DNA of 19,401 nt from Chloroflexota bacterium. Its GTDB lineage: Bacteria > Chloroflexota > Limnocylindria > QHBO01. The DNA lies in NCBI GenBank assembly GCA_019348395.1, contig JAHWJN010000006.1, positions 1 through 19,401 on the forward strand. Reading direction: 5' to 3'. The position numbers were made by a program, and so were the translations under genes. Shown piece by piece: positions 16,175 to 19,401 of this stretch. The notes under the pieces were generated by a model. That model was not told where the DNA came from. It saw only the letters and a program-made list of their open reading frames with translations, and did no database searches. Within the stretch, counting starts at the first letter, position 1; each line of letters starts with the position of its first letter.

Positions 16175-17805
16175 CGCACGACCCAGGCCGGGACGGGGTC
16201 GCGCTTGCCCTTCAGGGTCATCGGCCCCAGGGCGACCGTCTCCAGCTCCCCCGCATCGACGGCCTTCTCGATGGCAGCCCTGGTGGCGCCGGAGATCACC
16301 GTCTGTCCCGGCGATCCGGCACCCATGAGCCGCGAGCCCAGGTTCGTCGTGTCGCCGATGGTCGCGAAGCTGCGCCGGCCCGCCCCGCCCACGGTGCCCA
16401 CCGCGGCCGGGCCGGTGTTGACACCCACCCGGAAGCGGGGCCAGCGCGGGCGGGTTTCGGCCACCCGGTCCGCCGCACGCACCAGTTCCAGGGCGCATCG
16501 GACCGCCCGAACAGGATGATCGGGCTGGTCGTCGGCGGTGTTGAACAGGACGAGGATGCCGTCACCGGCGAAGTGCTCGATCGCGCCGCCTGCCGCCTCG
16601 ATCACCGGCACGGCGGTCTCCCAGTACTCGTTCAGCATGCCGATCACCTCGGTCGGCTCGTGCTCCTCGCTGAAACTGGTGAAGCCGGCCAGGTCTGCGA
16701 ACAGGACGCTCACCTCCCGCTGCTGCGGCGGGGTGGGACCCCCGGGCGCCGCACGCAGGCGATCGGCGTAGGCCCGCGGCAGGTACGGTGCGAACAGCTC
16801 GTCGACCCGGCGGACCTCGCGAGCAGCCTCGACCATGAGCGCCAGCTGGTCGCTCGAGGCGCCCTCGCGTCGCAGCTCCGCGAGGAGCTCATCGAGCGGC
16901 TCGCCACGCGACTCCGCCGCCGACATCTCGGCGATGGCGCGCCCGTGCCACCGATCGATCTGCTGCAGGGTGGCGTGCTGATAGATCGGCTCGAAGGTCG
17001 CGACCAGGGACCCGGTACGGCGGTATTCGTGGCGCGCGCCGAGCGCGATGAGCACGAACGCCGCGCTCATGAGGAGGTGCCACTCCCACCAGCTCAGGTG
17101 CCAGCTGCGGCTGAAGGCCACCGCCACCATGGCCTCGGCCAGCAGGACGAGCGCGGCGGCGATGATCAGCGCGAACCGGCTCCGACGACGCCGGCCGATC
17201 ACCGCGTAGCGCCACGCGGCATAGCCGTACAGAGCCACCGTGCCGATGGCGGCCACGGCGACCAGCGTCCCCGCCTGATCCGGTGGCGGACCGTCGAGCG
17301 GTGGCAGACGCAGGAGGGAGATGGCGGCCCAGCCGACCAGCACCGCCACGACCAACGCTCGGAGCAGGCCGCGGTGCCGCAGGATCCAGCCCGCGCGCGG
17401 ACCGGCCAGCGGGCGGACCGACGCGGCGGCGGCGACCGAGGCAATCATCAGGCCGACCGGCGTGGCCACGAAAAATCCGGTGTTCGGCTCCGGCAGGAGG
17501 ACGCCGGGCGTGGCGAGCGCGTGCAGGCCGAGAAACCCGGCACTGACGAGGAAGGCGAGCGAAACCAGGATGATGCGGGCGTCGGCACGGCGCGAGGCCG
17601 CCTCGTTGGTGAGGAGCGCCAGCGCGACGCTGAGGGCGGCCGTGAGCAGGACGAGCCAGAAGTGGCTCGGCTGATGCTCCCAGCGCAGGTCGAGCTCAGG
17701 ACGGGCGAGCAGGAGCCCGAGGCCGATGATCGGCAGGGCGAGCGCGGCGAGGACCGGCCGCCTCGGCTCGACCCTGGGGGTGCCGGTCGCTTCGCGACCT
17801 GCCAT
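16156..17805 (-). CDS. Membrane-bound class III adenylate/guanylate cyclase
   Basis: 549 residues. Residues about 20-256 form seven or eight hydrophobic helices with no recognised sensor family. A helical linker (about 265-360) with a coiled-coil look (ATLQQIDRWHGRAIAEM, VRRVDELFAPYLPRAYADRL) leads to a C-terminal class III cyclase domain (about 363-549). Metal-binding Asp residues are in VLFADLAGFTSFSE (D371) and AGDGILVLF (D415). The specificity/adenine-contact Asp is in FATIGDTTNLGSRL (D485), and the transition-state pair is N488 and R492. The usual specificity Lys two residues before the GD strand reads IEHF, with His411. It should make cyclic AMP (or cGMP) as a dimer at the membrane. ATG 17805 lies 6 nt after a TAGGCT -10 element. 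It is the last gene of a same-strand set with the two membrane genes upstream and overlaps the META gene tail by 19 bp. Confidence 0.9.
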   Translation of the reverse strand: MAGREATGTPRVEPRRPVLAALALPIIGLGLLLARPELDLRWEHQPSHFWLVLLTAALSVALALLTNEAASRRADARIILVSLAFLVSAGFLGLHALATPGVLLPEPNTGFFVATPVGLMIASVAAAASVRPLAGPRAGWILRHRGLLRALVVAVLVGWAAISLLRLPPLDGPPPDQAGTLVAVAAIGTVALYGYAAWRYAVIGRRRRSRFALIIAAALVLLAEAMVAVAFSRSWHLSWWEWHLLMSAAFVLIALGARHEYRRTGSLVATFEPIYQHATLQQIDRWHGRAIAEMSAAESRGEPLDELLAELRREGASSDQLALMVEAAREVRRVDELFAPYLPRAYADRLRAAPGGPTPPQQREVSVLFADLAGFTSFSEEHEPTEVIGMLNEYWETAVPVIEAAGGAIEHFAGDGILVLFNTADDQPDHPVRAVRCALELVRAADRVAETRPRWPRFRVGVNTGPAAVGTVGGAGRRSFATIGDTTNLGSRLMGAGSPGQTVISGATRAAIEKAVDAGELETVALGPMTLKGKRDPVPAWVVRYPSAR

Positions 17806-17811
17806 GCGACC

Positions 17812-17817
17812 AGCCTA
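17812..17817 (-). promoter_or_regulatory. -10 element of cyclase gene (leaderless, internal)
   Basis: TAGGCT on the minus strand ends 6 nt before the cyclase ATG. Its first three bases are also the TAG stop codon (17815-17817) of the small membrane protein gene. No good -35 was found at 16-18 nt. Confidence 0.5.
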
Positions 17818-18054
17818 GCGGACGGGCTGCGGCTCGCGGGCGTCGCTGACGACCATGACGACCGCCCCGACGAGGGCGATGGCCAGGATGCCGAGGCCGA
17901 TCCACGTCGGCGAGAAGGCGAAGGCGGCGGCAACCGCCAGAAACAGGCCGACGCTGACGAAGGACGCGGAGAAGACGGCGGCTCGCACGGTGTGATGCTC
18001 CTGTGGGAGGACGATGGCTGCCGGCATCCTCGTTCCGCCATGCTCGTTCTGCAT
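17815..18054 (-). CDS. Small two-helix membrane protein
   Basis: 79 residues from ATG 18054, with a second in-frame ATG at 18027 (residue 10). The N-terminal part is soluble (MPAAIVLPQEHHTVR), followed by two hydrophobic segments (about 25-47 and 51-70) and a short tail. No family recognised. It lies 21 bp after the upstream polytopic membrane gene and 9 bp before the cyclase start, so the three genes probably form one transcript, with an extra promoter for the cyclase. Its position between two membrane proteins suggests a subunit or modulator, but that is inference only. Neither ATG has a good ribosome site. Confidence 0.7.
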   Translation of the reverse strand: MQNEHGGTRMPAAIVLPQEHHTVRAAVFSASFVSVGLFLAVAAAFAFSPTWIGLGILAIALVGAVVMVVSDAREPQPVR

Positions 18055-18075
18055 CGGGCCGATGCGGAACGTCGT

Positions 18076-19149
18076 CTACGACATTCGGCCGACTTCGGCA
18101 CGCAGCTCGTCGCGATACCCGACGACCGCGGCGAGCAGCACGAGGTGACCGAGGACGAGCAGGATCGAATCGAACTGGCGAACGTAGAAGCCGATCAGGT
18201 CGCCGAGCGTGATCGTCACGAGCAGGCCGACGTAGGCCAGCGTCCAGCCCAGCCGGTGACGGCCCACGACGGCGACCAGCGAACCACCGGCGAGGACCAG
18301 GAGACCGGCCACCGCCTCGACGGCGAGGTGCAGGATCCGAAACCAGCCGACGGCGGTCAGCGACCCGGCGGGGTCCAGCTGCAGGCCGGTCGCGATCGAG
18401 ATCAGCGCCCAGACCTGTCCCAGCCCGGTGAGCAGCAGCGCGGCGACGATCCCGACTCGCACGCCGCGACCCCCGAGCCAGGCGTCGGCGCGCGACTGCC
18501 AGCCGGCCCGCAGCGAGCCGAGACGGTCGACAGGGTCCGGTGCCACGCGCAGTGCATCGGCGCCGACGAAGGCAAGCAGATGTGTGGCCAGGCGGCGCTG
18601 CTCGGCGGCCGGGGCGTGCTCCGCGGCGGATCGCAGACGCTCGCACAGGGCGTCCACCTCGGCACGCTGGAGGTCGCCCTCGACCGACTCCTCGAGCAGC
18701 TCCAGCGCGCCGAGTAGCTGCGCCCGCGGATCTGGCTCGGGCGGCTGACGGACGCGAAGCCAGACGATCACGGAGAGCAGAAACGTGGCATAGATGATCG
18801 GCGCGGCAGCCGGGAAGAAGTAATCGTTCTCCGCCGTGATGAACTTGCCCACCTCGTCGATGAACAGGCCGATGCCTGCGCCGCCCAGGATGGCCGCCGA
18901 ACGGTAGACGAGGCGCCCGGCGAGCACGATGGGGAGCAGGGCGGCGACGAACAGCGCGGCTCCACCCCACAGGGCGTGGGCGATGTGCAGATCGCCACCC
19001 CCGATCCGCGGGAAGCCGGTGAGCTCCAGGAACCAGCGTGTCCCGATGACCGTGAGGGCGAACGAGACGAGGACCAGGAACAGGTAGCCTTCGGCCCCCT
19101 CGCGCCGGACCGGCCGGCGCAGCCGGCCGAAGAGGGGATGCAGGCTCAC
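18076..19149 (-). CDS. Polytopic membrane protein with GLFIDEVGKF motif
   Basis: 357 residues. N-terminal membrane block (about 20-131) with four helices, including HIAHALWGG (55-63) and the striking GIGLFIDEVGKFITAENDYFF (from residue 92), in which acidic and basic residues sit next to a hydrophobic segment. A soluble helical middle follows (about 138-225, rich in Leu, Glu and Ala). A second block of about four helices (231-255, 268-293, 303-322, 327-345) completes it, including LGDLIGFYVRQFDS. I recall similar unnamed membrane proteins with an FIDE-x-GKF motif in Chloroflexota and Actinobacteria, but no function is known to me. The start is GTG 19149, 7 nt after TAGCGT, so probably leaderless. 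It is first in a set with the small membrane protein and the cyclase. Confidence 0.75.
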   Translation of the reverse strand: MSLHPLFGRLRRPVRREGAEGYLFLVLVSFALTVIGTRWFLELTGFPRIGGGDLHIAHALWGGAALFVAALLPIVLAGRLVYRSAAILGGAGIGLFIDEVGKFITAENDYFFPAAAPIIYATFLLSVIVWLRVRQPPEPDPRAQLLGALELLEESVEGDLQRAEVDALCERLRSAAEHAPAAEQRRLATHLLAFVGADALRVAPDPVDRLGSLRAGWQSRADAWLGGRGVRVGIVAALLLTGLGQVWALISIATGLQLDPAGSLTAVGWFRILHLAVEAVAGLLVLAGGSLVAVVGRHRLGWTLAYVGLLVTITLGDLIGFYVRQFDSILLVLGHLVLLAAVVGYRDELRAEVGRMS

Positions 19150-19156
19150 GCCGCGT

Positions 19157-19162
19157 ACGCTA
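19157..19162 (-). promoter_or_regulatory. -10 element of the membrane-cyclase cluster (leaderless)
   Basis: Minus-strand TAGCGT ends 7 nt before the GTG start at 19149, the same geometry as the asparaginase, nitroreductase and cyclase genes. No clear -35 seen. Confidence 0.5.
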
Positions 19163-19206
19163 GCCGATCGGGACCTCTGCGGGTCCTCGCGGCCGGTCAG
19201 CAGCGA

Positions 19207-19401
19207 TCAGTCGTCGGCGCCGCGGTCCTTGTGCTGGCCCGGAGCGTTGTCACGGCCGTGGCCGCCACCGTTGCCCATCACCGATCCGATGCCGGGGTGC
19301 ACGCCGAGTTCCTTCGCGATCTCGCCCCAGCCCTTGCCCTCGGCCCGGCGGGCCTCCCCGTCGGCGATCGAGACGCCGGCCTTCTCCCAGGCGAGCAGCC
19401 G
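19207..19401 (-). CDS. C-terminal fragment of an unrecognised protein
   Basis: An open frame runs from the right edge to the TGA at 19207-19209, giving 64 residues. It contains GEARRAEGKGWGEIAKELGV, which looks like a small helix-turn-helix-like unit (GWGxIAxELG), then HPGIGSVMGNGGGHGRDN and a highly charged, glycine-rich tail ending DRGADD. I have seen the GWGxI-x-ELG pattern at the C-termini of small secreted or DUF-type proteins in Actinobacteria and Chloroflexota, but I cannot name a family. The 5' part lies outside the window. The 57 bp between its stop and the next start (19150-19206) hold only the -10 candidate of the downstream cluster. Confidence 0.6.
   Translation of the reverse strand, partial: RLLAWEKAGVSIADGEARRAEGKGWGEIAKELGVHPGIGSVMGNGGGHGRDNAPGQHKDRGADD

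Noticed and set aside
15964-18717. 917-residue plus-strand frame opposite the cyclase cluster
   Set aside because: Antisense shadow; low-complexity Asp/Arg/Gln/Gly-rich and without domains.

Overview
The window is a gene-dense, very GC-rich stretch of bacterial chromosome (clearly above 65% G+C by eye). I see no mobile elements, CRISPR array, rRNA or recognisable tRNA. The housekeeping genes (TypA, pyruvate kinase, NagA), a META-domain lipoprotein, a branched-chain amino-acid-type binding lipoprotein and the GC-rich codon use would suit a Chloroflexota lineage or an actinobacterium. I lean to Chloroflexota, but that is inference and cannot be settled from this sequence. Several genes have a TANNNT -10 element only 6-7 nt before the start codon, which suggests leaderless mRNAs.

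Layout. 1-333: start of an ABC-transporter substrate-binding lipoprotein gene (minus, cut by the window edge). 475-1206: an SplB/Rv2578c-type radical SAM relative that lacks the whole cysteine-bearing N-terminal part. 1208-3008: divergent MFS exporter and ArsR-type regulator with a perfect 7-6-7 palindrome between them. 3028-4143: NagA. 4144-4566: the longest non-coding stretch, with direct and inverted repeats. 4567-4833: a SemiSWEET-type sugar transporter. 4843-8310: two translationally coupled dynamin/YfjP-like GTPases with a 40-residue membrane peptide gene behind them. 8405-10285: a secreted protein with a likely caspase-fold (clan CD) His/Cys dyad, an Ig-like domain and duplicated C-terminal modules. 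10467-13795: typA and pyk. 13771-14751: asparaginase. 14808-16174: nitroreductase and a double-META lipoprotein. 16156-19149 (minus): a three-gene cluster of a polytopic membrane protein with a GLFIDEVGKF motif, a small two-helix membrane protein, and a class III nucleotide cyclase with a polytopic membrane domain. 19207-19401: C-terminal end of an unrecognised protein.

How the genes work together. NagA (amino-sugar catabolism), the SemiSWEET and pyruvate kinase belong loosely to carbohydrate use. The MFS/ArsR pair is a self-contained, probably autoregulated efflux unit. The GTPase pair looks like a membrane-associated dynamin-like unit. The cyclase cluster looks like a membrane-sensing cyclic-nucleotide module and is the best candidate here for an undescribed system. 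The best single-protein candidates are the secreted caspase-like protein and the cysteine-less radical SAM relative.

Genes meet tail to tail with tiny gaps or overlaps and without clear U-tract terminators. All functions are read from sequence motifs alone; no search was run.
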